Notes: generated from the sequence alone by a model not told the origin. A DNA stretch of 64,000 nucleotides from SG8-30 sp964406445 (GCA_964406445.1 CAYORU010000013.1:14359-78358), one strand, 5' to 3'. Positions 31,915 to 42,525 are shown, numbered from the stretch's first letter. Numbers and translations are program-made.

Positions 31915-33404
31915 GCCGTCGAGCGCGTGCGCGTCCGGCGCGTCGCGCCGCGCTTGCCGCGACCCCGCTTGCGGCGCGACCGGGCCTTCGGCGCTGCCCG
32001 CGCCAGCGCGAGGTACTCCTGGAACACGTCGCGGATGCACTGCGCGAAGAACTCCGGATCAGGCATCAGCTCGCGGCAGGAGGTCGGCGAGATCACCACC
32101 CGGCCCTCGTGGCTCGTCACGGCGAAGACGAGCCCCATGCCGTCCGTGATCGGCATGATGGCCGAGAAATAGGTCATCCGGGCGCCGTTCAGGTACAGCG
32201 GCACGGCGGGCCCGGGCACGTTGCTCACGGTGCAGTTGGCGAGCGGCGCGTACTGGCCGACGCCGAGCGCCGCGCCGGAGAGCAGGCGCGCCGTCGTGGC
32301 CAGCGTGCGGGCCGGCGCGTGCTTGCCGAGGTCGGTCAGCTCGCGCGCGCCGATCGCCTGGGCAATGTCGTCCGAGCCAGAGGTGTGCGCATGCAGCTGC
32401 CGGAGCCGCTCGACGGGATCCACGACGTCGGTCCCGAGCGGCACGCGCAGCATGTGCAGCCGGTGCTGGCCCGCCGACGCGTCGGCGTTGCGGATCGAGA
32501 TAGGCGCGATCGCCACCAGGCTCGAGGCCGGCAGTTCGTCGTGGGTCTCGAGATATCGCCGCAGCGCCCCGCCGCAGACCGCCAGCACCACGTCGTTGAC
32601 GCTCGCGCCGGGAACCAGCGTTCGGATCTCCCGGAACTCGTCGAGCGTGAAGCGGCGCGTCTCGAACACCCGGTGCGGCGAAACCTCGGCGTTGAATCGC
32701 GTGACCGGCTGGCGCTCTGGATGCAGGAACGCTTCCCCGAGAGCGCCAGCGACGACCGGCCCGAGCCGGCGGAACGCGCGCATCAGCGGACCGGCCATCT
32801 CGAACGGCGACACCACGTTGTGCAGCAGCGCGCGCGCGAGGAGCGACAGCGAGCCTGGCGGCGTCGCCGGGAACCAGGGCTCCGGCGGCTCCGGCTTGCG
32901 CCGCCGCGGCGAGGTGTCGTGCAGCAGCGTGGTGATCTCCGCGCCGCCGTCGATGTCGATGGCGGCGTGGTGGATCTTGGTCAGCAGCGCAAAGCTGTCC
33001 GCGGGCAGGTCGAGAAAGGAATCGAGCCCCTCGACCAGGTAGATCTCCCACAGTGGCCGCGACAGGTCGAGCGGGCGGGCGTGGATGCGGGACACCTGGA
33101 TGCAGAACTGGCGCCAGTCGCCCGGCTTCGGCAGCGCAACGTGCCTGACGTGGTACTCGAGGTCGAAGCGCTCGTCCTCGACCCAGTAGGGGTAGTCGAG
33201 CTCGAGCGGCACCCGCAGCAGCTTCTGGCGGAACACCGGCGACAGATGCAGCCGGCCCTCGACGTGCGCCAGCAGGCCCTTGAAGCGGATCTTTCCGCCC
33301 GGCGCGGTCGACGGGTCGTAGATGTTGACCAGCGTGATGTTCGCGTTCGAATGGCCGGTATCGGCGTACAGGAACAGCGCATCGTCGCCGCCGAGCTGCC
33401 GCAT
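31911..33404 (-). CDS. Wax ester synthase / diacylglycerol acyltransferase (WS/DGAT) 1
   Basis: A 497-residue acyltransferase that joins acyl-CoA to a fatty alcohol or diacylglycerol. The active site is HHAAID (145-150); the residue after Asp is Ile where the family usually has Gly. NDVVLAVCGGALRRYL and NCTVSNVPGPAVPLYLNGARM are the C-terminal family motifs. GGAGGA precedes ATG 33404. The last 25 residues are almost all Arg, Lys, Thr, Gly and Ala (RSRRKRGRGKRGATRRTRTR), a polybasic tail not needed for the fold. A hydrolase gene lies 31 bases upstream on the same strand. Confidence 0.93.
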   Translation of the reverse strand: MRQLGGDDALFLYADTGHSNANITLVNIYDPSTAPGGKIRFKGLLAHVEGRLHLSPVFRQKLLRVPLELDYPYWVEDERFDLEYHVRHVALPKPGDWRQFCIQVSRIHARPLDLSRPLWEIYLVEGLDSFLDLPADSFALLTKIHHAAIDIDGGAEITTLLHDTSPRRRKPEPPEPWFPATPPGSLSLLARALLHNVVSPFEMAGPLMRAFRRLGPVVAGALGEAFLHPERQPVTRFNAEVSPHRVFETRRFTLDEFREIRTLVPGASVNDVVLAVCGGALRRYLETHDELPASSLVAIAPISIRNADASAGQHRLHMLRVPLGTDVVDPVERLRQLHAHTSGSDDIAQAIGARELTDLGKHAPARTLATTARLLSGAALGVGQYAPLANCTVSNVPGPAVPLYLNGARMTYFSAIMPITDGMGLVFAVTSHEGRVVISPTSCRELMPDPEFFAQCIRDVFQEYLALARAAPKARSRRKRGRGKRGATRRTRTRSTA

Positions 33405-33435
33405 GGGGTCCTCCGGGGCCGGTGCGGCGAGTTTA

Positions 33436-34350
33436 TCAGCCGTCGCCGCGGTCCGAGCGGAGGTTTGCCGCAGGCGCCGCCGCGGCATGGCGGCGCACGA
33501 ATGCCGCCATGCCCGCGATCGCCGCATCGGCCTCGGGCAGCCCGTGCATCGCCGGGAAGACGTGCGGCATGCCGTGCCACACCTCGAGGGTGGCCCCTGG
33601 CGCTCGCTGCGTGAAGCGCACCGCGTCGTCCAGCAGCAGCTCCGAGCTGCCGACCAGCACCAGCGACGGCGGCAGGCCCGAATGGTCGGCGAAGAGCGGC
33701 GACACGTAGGCGTCGCGCCGGAGCTCGTGCGGCACGTAGCCGCTCGCGAGCGCCTCGAACACCGACGCGTGGAACAACGGGTCGAGGCCATCGTTTCGCG
33801 TCATCGACCCGCCGCTGAAGGTCGCGTCGAGCACCGGCGACATCATCACGAGCGCCGCCGGCTGCGGCAGTCCCGCGTCGCGGGCCCGCAGCGCCGTGGC
33901 GAGCGTCAGGTTGCCGCCCGCCGAATCGCCAGCGATGACGATGCTCGCCGGGGGCACGCCACTCTCCAGCAGGTAGCGGTAGGCATCCAGGCAATCCTGC
34001 CCCGGCGCGGGATAGGGATGCTCGGGCGCGAGGCGATAGTCCACGTAGAAGCCGCGTGCGCCGGCCGCCGCGCAGAGCTTCTCGAGCAGCAGACCGTGCG
34101 CGTTCGGCGCCGCCGCGACGAAGGCGCCGCCGTGCAGGAAGAGGATCACCCGCCCCTCCCCGCCCGGCGGCTCGACCCAGTGGCCGCTGCAGTGAGGCAG
34201 CGCGACGGGCGCGGACCGCGGCGCCTTCAGCAGGCCGGCGAGCCGCCGGTCGAAGGCGGCCATGTCGCGCCGCACGCGCAGCGGCGAGGGGTCGCGCGCG
34301 AGCCGGCGGCGCACGGCGTGCAGGAAGCGGGTCAGCGACCAGAACATCAT
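33436..34350 (-). CDS. Hormone-sensitive lipase-family esterase
   Basis: About 304 residues from ATG 34350; the frame is open to ATG 34455, but that longer form would cross the start of the divergent WS/DGAT gene. The HSL-type oxyanion motif HGG (73-75 in FLHGGAFVAAAPN) and the nucleophile GDSAGGN (Ser143) are intact. YRLAPEHPYPAP is typical of the family, and DAVRFTQRA with HVFPAMHGLP holds the remaining triad residues. It hydrolyses short to medium acyl esters in the cytoplasm. It is sandwiched between two WS/DGAT genes and probably co-transcribed with the first. Confidence 0.88.
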   Translation of the reverse strand: MMFWSLTRFLHAVRRRLARDPSPLRVRRDMAAFDRRLAGLLKAPRSAPVALPHCSGHWVEPPGGEGRVILFLHGGAFVAAAPNAHGLLLEKLCAAAGARGFYVDYRLAPEHPYPAPGQDCLDAYRYLLESGVPPASIVIAGDSAGGNLTLATALRARDAGLPQPAALVMMSPVLDATFSGGSMTRNDGLDPLFHASVFEALASGYVPHELRRDAYVSPLFADHSGLPPSLVLVGSSELLLDDAVRFTQRAPGATLEVWHGMPHVFPAMHGLPEADAAIAGMAAFVRRHAAAAPAANLRSDRGDG

Positions 34351-34433
34351 GCGCTGGCGGAGGGTCCTCAAGCTTCGGGCTCCCGTGCGCAGGATGCGCG
34401 TAGACTCCAATCCTAGCGCAGCAGGTGGCCAGC

Positions 34434-35837
34434 ATGACCCGCGGGATTCCGCCACTCGACCTGATGTTCCTGCTTGCCGAGCGGGACACCCAGCCGTCCC
34501 ACGTGGGGGCGCTGCTGATCCTCCGGCCGCCGCCGCGCGCGCCGCGCGACTACGTGGCCGCGCTGGTGGAGCGCCACCGCGCCATCCAGCCGCGGCCGCC
34601 CTACAACCTGGTGCCCGACATTCGCGTGGCCGGCCGGCCGGTGTGGCGCGAGGCGCCGGCCCCGGACATGCGCTACCACGTCAGCCACCTCGCGCTGCCG
34701 CGGCCGGGCCGCGAGGCCCAGCTGTGGGAACTGGTCGAGGACCTGCAGTCCGTGCTGCTCGACCGCCGCCAGCCGCTGTTCAGGGTCCGCTTCATCGAGG
34801 GACTGCAGGGCGGCCGCTTCGCCATGTACACCCAGATCCATCACGCCATCGTCGACGGCGTCTCCGGCCTCGCCCGCACCGCCGCGGCATTGAACGACGC
34901 ACCCAGGCCGGACGACATACGCTCGATCTACGGCGTCGAGACGCCATCGTCCGGCAAGACGCGCCGGGCCACGCCGGGACGAAACCCCCTGTCGCGCGCC
35001 GTCGCCGCCGGTCGCCAGCAGGCCCTCGCCCTCGGCGACCTCACGGCGTTCGCGCTGCGCCGCGTCGGCGCGGTACTGAAACGCGGCGAGGACGGGGAGT
35101 CGACCCGCGGCAGCCGCCTGTTCTCCTCGCCCCGACTGCCCACCAACCTGGCGTTCGGCGCGCGCCGCGCGTTCGCGGCCTTCACGCTGCGCGCCGCGGA
35201 CGTCGCGAAGGTCCGCCAGTCGCTCGGCGGCACGGTCAACGACGTCGCCATGGCCATAGTCGACACGGGCCTCAGCCGCTACCTCGCCGTCCACGGCAGC
35301 CGTCCGCGCGAGCCGATCGTCTGCATGTGCCCCGTGAGCCTCCGCGACCCGACGGACACCGAGGCAACCACCAAGGTCAGCGCAGTCTTCGTGCCGATGG
35401 GGGAACCCGGCGAGAGCGCGGCCCGGCGGCTTGCGCGCATTGCCCGGAATGCCGCGGCCGCCAAGGCCGAGCTTCAGGAACTCTCCCCCGGCGCGGCGCT
35501 CGACCTCGCCGTCGCGCTCTATGCCGCGCAGGAGGGTGCGATCGCCCTCGGCGTGAATGCCCTTCCGCCGACCGCCAACCTCGTGCTCTCGAACATGCGC
35601 TTCGCGGCCGAGCCGGTCTTCCTCGGCGATGCGCGACTCGAGGCCTTCTACCCGGTCTCGATGATCGGCGGCGGGATCGGGCTCAACGCCACCTTCGTGA
35701 GCTACGGCGAGCGGCTCGACTTCGGGCTGGTGGCGAACCGCAGCGCCATCCCGGACATCGAGCGGCTGGCCAAGGAGTGCGGCAAGGCCTTCGACGAGCT
35801 CAGGAAAGCGTCGCAACGCCGGCGCAAACGGCGTTGA
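34434..35837 (+). CDS. Wax ester synthase / diacylglycerol acyltransferase (WS/DGAT) 2
   Basis: A 467-residue acyltransferase with the canonical active site HHAIVDG (136-142), PLFRVRFIEGL before it, NDVAMAIVDTGLSRYL and NLVLSNMRFAAEPVFL in the C-terminal part. ATG 34434 is chosen because AGGTGG lies five bases ahead; the GTG at 34425 is also possible. The tail QRRRKRR is basic, like that of the first WS/DGAT. It is divergent from the HSL-type esterase with about 80 bases between them. The two enzymes differ clearly and probably have different alcohol acceptors. Confidence 0.93.
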   Translation: MTRGIPPLDLMFLLAERDTQPSHVGALLILRPPPRAPRDYVAALVERHRAIQPRPPYNLVPDIRVAGRPVWREAPAPDMRYHVSHLALPRPGREAQLWELVEDLQSVLLDRRQPLFRVRFIEGLQGGRFAMYTQIHHAIVDGVSGLARTAAALNDAPRPDDIRSIYGVETPSSGKTRRATPGRNPLSRAVAAGRQQALALGDLTAFALRRVGAVLKRGEDGESTRGSRLFSSPRLPTNLAFGARRAFAAFTLRAADVAKVRQSLGGTVNDVAMAIVDTGLSRYLAVHGSRPREPIVCMCPVSLRDPTDTEATTKVSAVFVPMGEPGESAARRLARIARNAAAAKAELQELSPGAALDLAVALYAAQEGAIALGVNALPPTANLVLSNMRFAAEPVFLGDARLEAFYPVSMIGGGIGLNATFVSYGERLDFGLVANRSAIPDIERLAKECGKAFDELRKASQRRRKRR

Positions 35838-35901
35838 CCGTTCGAGGCAGGCGCAGAGGCAGGCACGAAGCCGCGCCTGGAGGGCGCGAAGGACGAGGGG
35901 A

Positions 35902-35976
35902 TGGTGGGCGCGACAGGGATCGAACCTGTGACCCCTTCCATGTCAAGGAAGTGCTCTACCGCTGAGCTACGCGCCC
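35902..35976 (-). tRNA. tRNA-Val, anticodon GAC
   Basis: A 75-base cloverleaf on the minus strand: acceptor GGGCGCG/CGCGCCC, D arm GCTC/GAGC, anticodon stem CTTCC/GGAAG with loop TTGACAT (anticodon GAC), T arm ACAGG/CCTGT with TTCGATC, discriminator A and encoded CCA (35904-35902). It reads GUC/GUU codons. It is a single-gene unit with its own promoter. Confidence 0.97.
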
Positions 35977-35990
35977 GTCCGGGGCCGCGG

Positions 35991-36020
35991 ATGTTACTGG
36001 ATGCGGCCCCTGGCCGGCAA
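35991..36020 (-). promoter_or_regulatory. Promoter of tRNA-Val
   Basis: TTGCCG (36020-36015) and TAACAT (35996-35991) are 18 bases apart on the minus strand. The bases after the -10 are almost all G and C, the discriminator type associated with stringent control of stable RNA genes. Confidence 0.5.
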
Positions 36021-36049
36021 CAAGGCCCCGTGTCCGGCGTCGGCCCGGT

Positions 36050-38056
<2,007 letters not shown>

Positions 38057-38130
38057 CTCTGCCTGTCTCGTTTGCATCGCAAAAATGCTTCCCGTACCTT
38101 AGGGCCCGCCCTTCCCGGACGGTTCCCGAC

Positions 38131-39309
38131 ATGAAGCTCGCCGCGCGGGTCGCGCGCATCAAGCCCTCGCCGACCATGGCCATGACCGCGCGCGCCGCGC
38201 GGCTCAAGGCCGAGGGACGCGACATCCTCTCGATGTCGGCCGGCGAGCCGGACTTCGACACGCCGACGCACGTCGCCGAGGCCGGCGTCGCCGCCATCCG
38301 GCAGGGACACACCCGCTACACCGACGTCGGCGGCACCGTCGAACTCAAGGACGCCATTATCGCGAAGTTCCGCCGCGACAATGCGCTCGAGTACGGTCGC
38401 GAGCAGATCCTGGTTTCCAGCGGGGCCAAACAGTCGATCTTCAACCTGGCGATGGCCTTGCTGGACCCGGGCGACGAGGTCGTCATCCCCGCGCCGTACT
38501 GGGTGTCCTATCCCGACATAGCCCTTCTCGCCGACGCGACGCCGGTCATCGTCGCGGCGGGCAGCGACCAAGGCTACAAGATCACCCCGGACCAACTCGA
38601 TGCAGCGATCACCCCGCGCACCCGCCTCCTGCTGCTCAACAGTCCGAGCAATCCCACCGGCGCCGCCTATTCCCGCGCGGAACTCGCCGCGCTCGGCGCG
38701 GTGGTGACGCGCCATCCGCGGGTCGTCATCGGCACCGACGAGATCTACGAGCCGATCTGGTGGGGCCCCGAGCCGTTCTGCAGCTTCGCGACGGCCTGTC
38801 CCGACCTCTACGATCGCACTGTCACGATCAATGGCGTCTCGAAGAGCCACGCCATGACCGGCTGGCGGATCGGCTACTGCGGCGGCCCGGCGGCGCTGGT
38901 GAAGGCCATGGCGACCATCCAGGGCCAGTCGACCTCGAACCCTTCGTCGATCTCCCAGAAGGCCGCGGTGGCGGCCCTCGCCGGCGACCAGCGCTGCGTG
39001 GCCGAGATGAACGCCGCCTTCAAGACGCGCCACGATGCTCTCGTCGCGGGCCTGGACGCCTTGCCGGGCGTGAGCTGCCGGCCAGGATGGGGAACCTTCT
39101 ACGCCTTCGCCAACATCGAAGGCGCGATGCGCGCGCGCGGCATCGCGGACGACGTGGCCTTCGCGGACTGGCTGCTCGACGCGCACGGCCTCGCGGGCGT
39201 GCCGGGCAGCGGCTTCGGCGCGCCGGGACACCTGCGGCTGTCGTTCGCCTGCAGCATGGCCACCATCGAGGAGGCCCTCGCGCGGCTTGGGCGGGCGCTG
39301 GCCGGGTGA
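38131..39309 (+). CDS. aspC: Aspartate aminotransferase (class I, subgroup 1b type)
   Basis: A 392-residue PLP aminotransferase interconverting aspartate and oxaloacetate with 2-oxoglutarate and glutamate. Family signatures are SMSAGEPDFDTP, HTRYTDVGGTVELKDAI, NSPSNPTGAAYS, GTDEIYEPIWW and the PLP lysine in GVSKSHAMTGWRIGY; the carboxylate-binding Arg is in HLRLSFACS. The Lys-rich KxxY segment typical of prephenate-active forms was not assessed. It is divergent from uvrB and supplies aspartate for LysAC. Confidence 0.92.
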   Translation: MKLAARVARIKPSPTMAMTARAARLKAEGRDILSMSAGEPDFDTPTHVAEAGVAAIRQGHTRYTDVGGTVELKDAIIAKFRRDNALEYGREQILVSSGAKQSIFNLAMALLDPGDEVVIPAPYWVSYPDIALLADATPVIVAAGSDQGYKITPDQLDAAITPRTRLLLLNSPSNPTGAAYSRAELAALGAVVTRHPRVVIGTDEIYEPIWWGPEPFCSFATACPDLYDRTVTINGVSKSHAMTGWRIGYCGGPAALVKAMATIQGQSTSNPSSISQKAAVAALAGDQRCVAEMNAAFKTRHDALVAGLDALPGVSCRPGWGTFYAFANIEGAMRARGIADDVAFADWLLDAHGLAGVPGSGFGAPGHLRLSFACSMATIEEALARLGRALAG

Positions 39310-39341
39310 GCCGCGCGATGGGGAAATTTCCTGCCGGCGTC

Positions 39342-39371
39342 TTGACTTGGCGGCGCCGCATCACCGAGAAT
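39342..39371 (+). promoter_or_regulatory. Promoter of tRNA-Asn
   Basis: TTGACT (39342-39347) and GAGAAT (39366-39371) are 18 bases apart, followed by a CCGGCCCC discriminator region. The mature tRNA begins 23 bases after the -10 box. Confidence 0.5.
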
Positions 39372-39393
39372 TCCGGCCCCTCGCAAGAGCCAT

Positions 39394-39469
39394 TCCCCGA
39401 TAGCTCAGTCGGTAGAGCAACGGACTGTTAATCCGCAGGTCGTTGGTTCGAGTCCAACTCGGGGAGCCA
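39394..39469 (+). tRNA. tRNA-Asn, anticodon GTT
   Basis: A 76-base cloverleaf: acceptor TCCCCGA/TCGGGGA, D arm GCTC/GAGC, anticodon stem ACGGA/TCCGC-side pairs with loop CTGTTAA (anticodon GTT), T arm GTTGG/CCAAC with TTCGAGT, discriminator G and encoded CCA. It reads AAC/AAU. It is a single unit between its own promoter and a strong terminator. Confidence 0.97.
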
Positions 39470-39476
39470 AGCACGA

Positions 39477-39507
39477 CGGGCCCGCCAGCGAGCGGGCCCG
39501 TATTTTT
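39477..39507 (+). terminator. Rho-independent terminator after tRNA-Asn
   Basis: CGGGCCCGC (39477-39485) pairs perfectly with GCGGGCCCG (39492-39500) around a six-base loop and is followed by TATTTTT. It ends the tRNA-Asn transcript eight bases after the CCA and lies between two convergent units (galU on the other strand). Confidence 0.9.
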
Positions 39508-39534
39508 CAAGCCGTCGCCGCGCGGTCGCGTCGC

Positions 39535-40431
39535 CTAGGTGTCGCGCAGGGTGTCGACGCGGGCGCGCAGGTACTTCGCAAAGCCTTCGCCCAGGCTCGG
39601 GTGCTTGAGCCCGAACTCGACCGTCGCTTCCAGGTAGCCGAGCTTGTTGCCGCAGTCGTAGCGCTTGCCGGCGAACCGGTACGCGTAGACAGGCTCCTCC
39701 GCAAGCAGCGCCGCGATTCCGTCGGTGAGCTGGATCTCGCCGCCGGCGCCGCGGCCGACATGCTCGAGCTTGTCGAAGATGGTCGGGCTCAGCAGGTAGC
39801 GGCCGACGACCGCGAGCTGCGACGGCGCCTCGGCGGGCTTCGGCTTCTCGACCATCCGCTCGACGCGCGCGATGCCGCCTTCCTCCGCGCCGGTCGCGAC
39901 GATGCCGTACTTGTCGGTCTCGGAAGGATCGACAGTCTGCACCCCGACGAAGCTGCCGCCGCCGCGCGCCTCGTAGGCGCGCGCCATTTGCGCGAGCACC
40001 GGCTCGTCGGCGTCGATGAGGTCGTCGGCGAGGTGCACGAAGAACGGCTCGTGCCCCACCACCGGGCGCGAGCACAGCACCGCGTGCCCGAGGCCGAGCG
40101 GCGCGGGCTGGCGGATGTAGATGCAGGCGGCCCAGGACGGCAGGATGCCGCGCAGCGAGTCGAGCAGCTTCTGCTTGCCCTGCGCCTCGAGGGCGGCCTC
40201 GAGCTCCGGGTCCGAGTCGAAGTGGTCCTCGATGGCGCGCTTCGAGCTGCCGGTGATGAACACCAGGTTGCGCGCCCCGGCGGCGAGCGCCTCCTCGACG
40301 GCGTACTGGATGAGGGGCTTGTCGACGACCGGCAGCATCTCCTTCGGGCTAGCCTTGGTCGCTGGCAGGAATCGCGTGCCGCGCCCTGCCACGGGGAAGA
40401 CCGCTGATCGGATCGGTGCGGGTCGCGTCAC
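39535..40431 (-). CDS. galU: UTP-glucose-1-phosphate uridylyltransferase
   Basis: A 298-residue enzyme making UDP-glucose for lipopolysaccharide and other glycans. The nucleotide motif AGRGTRFLPATKASPKEMLP, the following VVDKPLIQYAVEEA, GLGHAVLCSRP, VEKPKPAEAPS and AGKRYDCGNKLGY are diagnostic. It starts at GTG 40431; no ATG lies nearby. TATCAT about 40 bases upstream on the minus strand is a possible -10 box. It is downstream of the lapB and comEA-like genes, so envelope functions cluster here. Confidence 0.95.
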   Translation of the reverse strand: MTRPAPIRSAVFPVAGRGTRFLPATKASPKEMLPVVDKPLIQYAVEEALAAGARNLVFITGSSKRAIEDHFDSDPELEAALEAQGKQKLLDSLRGILPSWAACIYIRQPAPLGLGHAVLCSRPVVGHEPFFVHLADDLIDADEPVLAQMARAYEARGGGSFVGVQTVDPSETDKYGIVATGAEEGGIARVERMVEKPKPAEAPSQLAVVGRYLLSPTIFDKLEHVGRGAGGEIQLTDGIAALLAEEPVYAYRFAGKRYDCGNKLGYLEATVEFGLKHPSLGEGFAKYLRARVDTLRDT

Positions 40432-40529
40432 GGCAGCGCCTCGTCGTTATGAGCTGGGGAGCGCTCCATGATACCGGACCGCCGCCGGACGCGGCCCGCA
40501 CCGGGTTCACAGGGTCGGTCGACGGCCCC

Positions 40530-40808
40530 TCAGCCACCCGGCTTGGCGGCCTCGAAGCGCAGGTCGGACTTGATCCGTTCCACGGTCTTCGAGCCGATGC
40601 CCTGGACCTTGGCCAGGTCGTCCGCGGACTTGAAGGGGCCGTTCTTCTCGCGGTAGGTCACGATCGCCTGCGCCTTCGACAGCCCGATCCCGGACAGCTC
40701 CTTGGCGATGGTCTTCGCGTCCGCCGTATTGACGTTGACGGGCCCGGCGAGGGCGACCGGCGCCAGCAGCGCCGCGGCAACCGCCGCGGCCAATCCCTTG
40801 AGCTTCAT
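40530..40808 (-). CDS. Secreted helix-hairpin-helix protein, ComEA-like
   Basis: A 92-residue protein with a signal peptide (MKLKGLAAAVAAALLAPVALA) and a mature part that is essentially one ComEA DNA-binding domain: VNVNTADAKTIAKELSGIGL, then YREKNGPFKSADDLAKVQGIG with the two helix-hairpin-helix turns. In competent bacteria ComEA binds incoming double-stranded DNA in the periplasm and ratchets it inward. The short single-domain form is common in gammaproteobacteria. No other competence gene is in the window. Confidence 0.92.
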   Translation of the reverse strand: MKLKGLAAAVAAALLAPVALAGPVNVNTADAKTIAKELSGIGLSKAQAIVTYREKNGPFKSADDLAKVQGIGSKTVERIKSDLRFEAAKPGG

Positions 40809-40916
40809 TGCAAGACTCCTTTCTCGAGACGCGCGGCGCCCATCGCCGCGCCCGCAGATACGCTAGCGCGGGCCAGGCGCGCCTGGTGCGCGGTTATCGG
40901 CCGCGAACGGACAGAT

Positions 40917-42110
40917 TCAGGCGGATGGGTCCGGCGCGCCCTGCAGGCCGGCCGAGAGATCGAAACGGACCAGCGGGCGCTGGCTGTCCCAGGTCTTGCA
41001 GCCCGGACACTGCCAGAAGTGCGCGGCGCTCGAGAAACCGCATACCGCGCAGCGGTAGCGCGGCGAACTCGCCGCCACGCGCCGCAGCGAAGCCGCGATC
41101 GCGCCCACGGCGCCGCCGTCGAGCGTCTCCGGCTCCCTTCCGAGCGCCCGGATGATCGCCGCCAGCGACTCGTCCTGGGAGAAGCGCTGGCGCACGGCCT
41201 CCTCGAGCGCCGGGAAGTCGAGCGCATCGGCGAGCACCGCGGCGAAGGCGACTTCCGCCGGACGATCCTGCCGGGAAGCGAGCACCTCGGCCAGCATGGC
41301 GTCCCCGCCGCCGCCGGGCAGGCGGGCGAGCCGCACGAGGCGCGGCAAGGCGTCCACGATGAGCCCGGCGTCCCGCGCCACGACGCCCGCCAGGAGCCGC
41401 CGCGCCAATGCCGTGTCGCCCTGCTCGATCGCGATGTCCGCCCGGATCAGCGCGCTGCGGGAGAAGTGGCGGTCGGCGGTGCGCGCCTTGTTGAGGCATT
41501 CGACGGCCTCGTCGAGCCGGCCCTCGAGGCGCGCCGACTCCGCGAGCTCGCACCAGTAGTGGGCCGCCGCGATCTCCTGCGGCGGCCGGCCGACGCGCGA
41601 CAGCTCCTCGTGGACCCGCACCGCCGCCTCCCAGTCGCGCTGCATCTCGTAGATGCGGATGAGCTTGCGCATCGCGGCCATGCGGTGCGCACCCGCGGTG
41701 GCGAGCTCCTCGAAGATCTTCTCGGCCCGGTCCAGCAGTCCCGCGCGCAGGTAGTCGAGGCCGAGGGCGTACTGCGCCTGCTCGCGCTGCGCGGGCTCGA
41801 GGCTGGCGCGGTTGATGATGTTCTGGTGGACCCGGATGGCGCGGTCGGTCTCGCCACGGCGCCGGTAGAGGCTGCCGAGTGCAAAGTGGGTCTCGACTGT
41901 CTCGCCATCGAGCTCGGCTGCGCGCAGGAACTCCTCGAGCGCCCGGTCCGGCTGTTCGTTGACCAGGAAATTGACGCCGGCGAGGTAGGTCTTGCGGACA
42001 TGCTCGGCGCCGAGCGTGCTCGGCCGCGGCCGGCGGGCGGCATAGAAGCCGACGGCGCCGGCGACGAACAGCAGTGCAAGCAGCGCCCAGAGCGACTCGA
42101 TCGGCATCAT
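40917..42110 (-). CDS. lapB: Lipopolysaccharide assembly protein LapB (YciM)
   Basis: A 397-residue inner-membrane-anchored cytoplasmic TPR protein that regulates LpxC degradation by FtsH and so balances LPS synthesis. The N-terminal helix LWALLALLFVAGAVGFYAARR is followed by TPR repeats (for example NFLVNEQPDRALEEFLRAAE and THFALGSLYRRRGETDRAI) and a C-terminal rubredoxin-type metal knuckle with CAVCGF and CPGCKTWD. It starts 34 bases after ihfB. The usual upstream partner lapA is absent from that gap. Confidence 0.94.
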   Translation of the reverse strand: MMPIESLWALLALLFVAGAVGFYAARRPRPSTLGAEHVRKTYLAGVNFLVNEQPDRALEEFLRAAELDGETVETHFALGSLYRRRGETDRAIRVHQNIINRASLEPAQREQAQYALGLDYLRAGLLDRAEKIFEELATAGAHRMAAMRKLIRIYEMQRDWEAAVRVHEELSRVGRPPQEIAAAHYWCELAESARLEGRLDEAVECLNKARTADRHFSRSALIRADIAIEQGDTALARRLLAGVVARDAGLIVDALPRLVRLARLPGGGGDAMLAEVLASRQDRPAEVAFAAVLADALDFPALEEAVRQRFSQDESLAAIIRALGREPETLDGGAVGAIAASLRRVAASSPRYRCAVCGFSSAAHFWQCPGCKTWDSQRPLVRFDLSAGLQGAPDPSA

Positions 42111-42144
42111 GCGCTCGGGTCCTCGGGCTGCGGCCGGTGACCGG

Positions 42145-42447
42145 TCAGTCCCGGATCGGGTGGGCCTGGCCTTCGTTCACGCGCTCGCGCAGGTCCTTGC
42201 CGGGCTTGAAGTGCGGCACGTACTTCCCCGCCAGGGCCACAGCTTCGCCCGTCTTCGGATTGCGGCCCTGCCGCGGCGGGCGGAAATGAAGCGAGAAACT
42301 GCCGAAGCCGCGGATCTCGATGCGCTCCCCGTTGGCGAGCGCGTCGCTCATGATCTCGAGCATCTGCTTGACGGCCAGCTCTATGTCCTTCGCGGGCAGG
42401 TGCTTCTGCTTGGCCGCGATGATCTCGATCAGCTCGGACTTCGTCAT
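42145..42447 (-). CDS. ihfB: Integration host factor beta subunit
   Basis: A 100-residue partner of IhfA. It starts MTKSELIEIIAAKQKHLPAKD, has ERIEIRGFGSFSLHFRPPRQ and GRNPKTGEAV with the DNA-intercalating Pro of the arm, and FKPGKDLRERVN at the end. It sits downstream of rpsA as in most gammaproteobacteria and is separated from it by a GC-only hairpin. Confidence 0.97.
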   Translation of the reverse strand: MTKSELIEIIAAKQKHLPAKDIELAVKQMLEIMSDALANGERIEIRGFGSFSLHFRPPRQGRNPKTGEAVALAGKYVPHFKPGKDLRERVNEGQAHPIRD

Positions 42448-42488
42448 GTCGGCGCCCGTTCGGTCGTTGTGCGTGGCCCGGGCCTGGC

Positions 42489-42514
42489 GGCGGCGCCGGG
42501 GGGCCGGCGCCGCC
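42489..42514 (-). terminator. GC-only hairpin between rpsA and ihfB
   Basis: GGCGGCGCCGG (42489-42499) pairs perfectly with CCGGCGCCGCC (42504-42514) around loop GGGG. It begins about a dozen bases after the rpsA stop. There is no T-run, so it is more likely a processing or stability element, or an attenuator of read-through into ihfB, than a full intrinsic terminator. Confidence 0.4.
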
Positions 42515-42525
42515 GCAGGTCAGTC

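Noticed and set aside
38057..38130. An SOS box upstream of uvrB
   Set aside because: No CTGT-N8-ACAG or TTAGTAGTAATACTACTAA-like site was found between uvrB and aspC.
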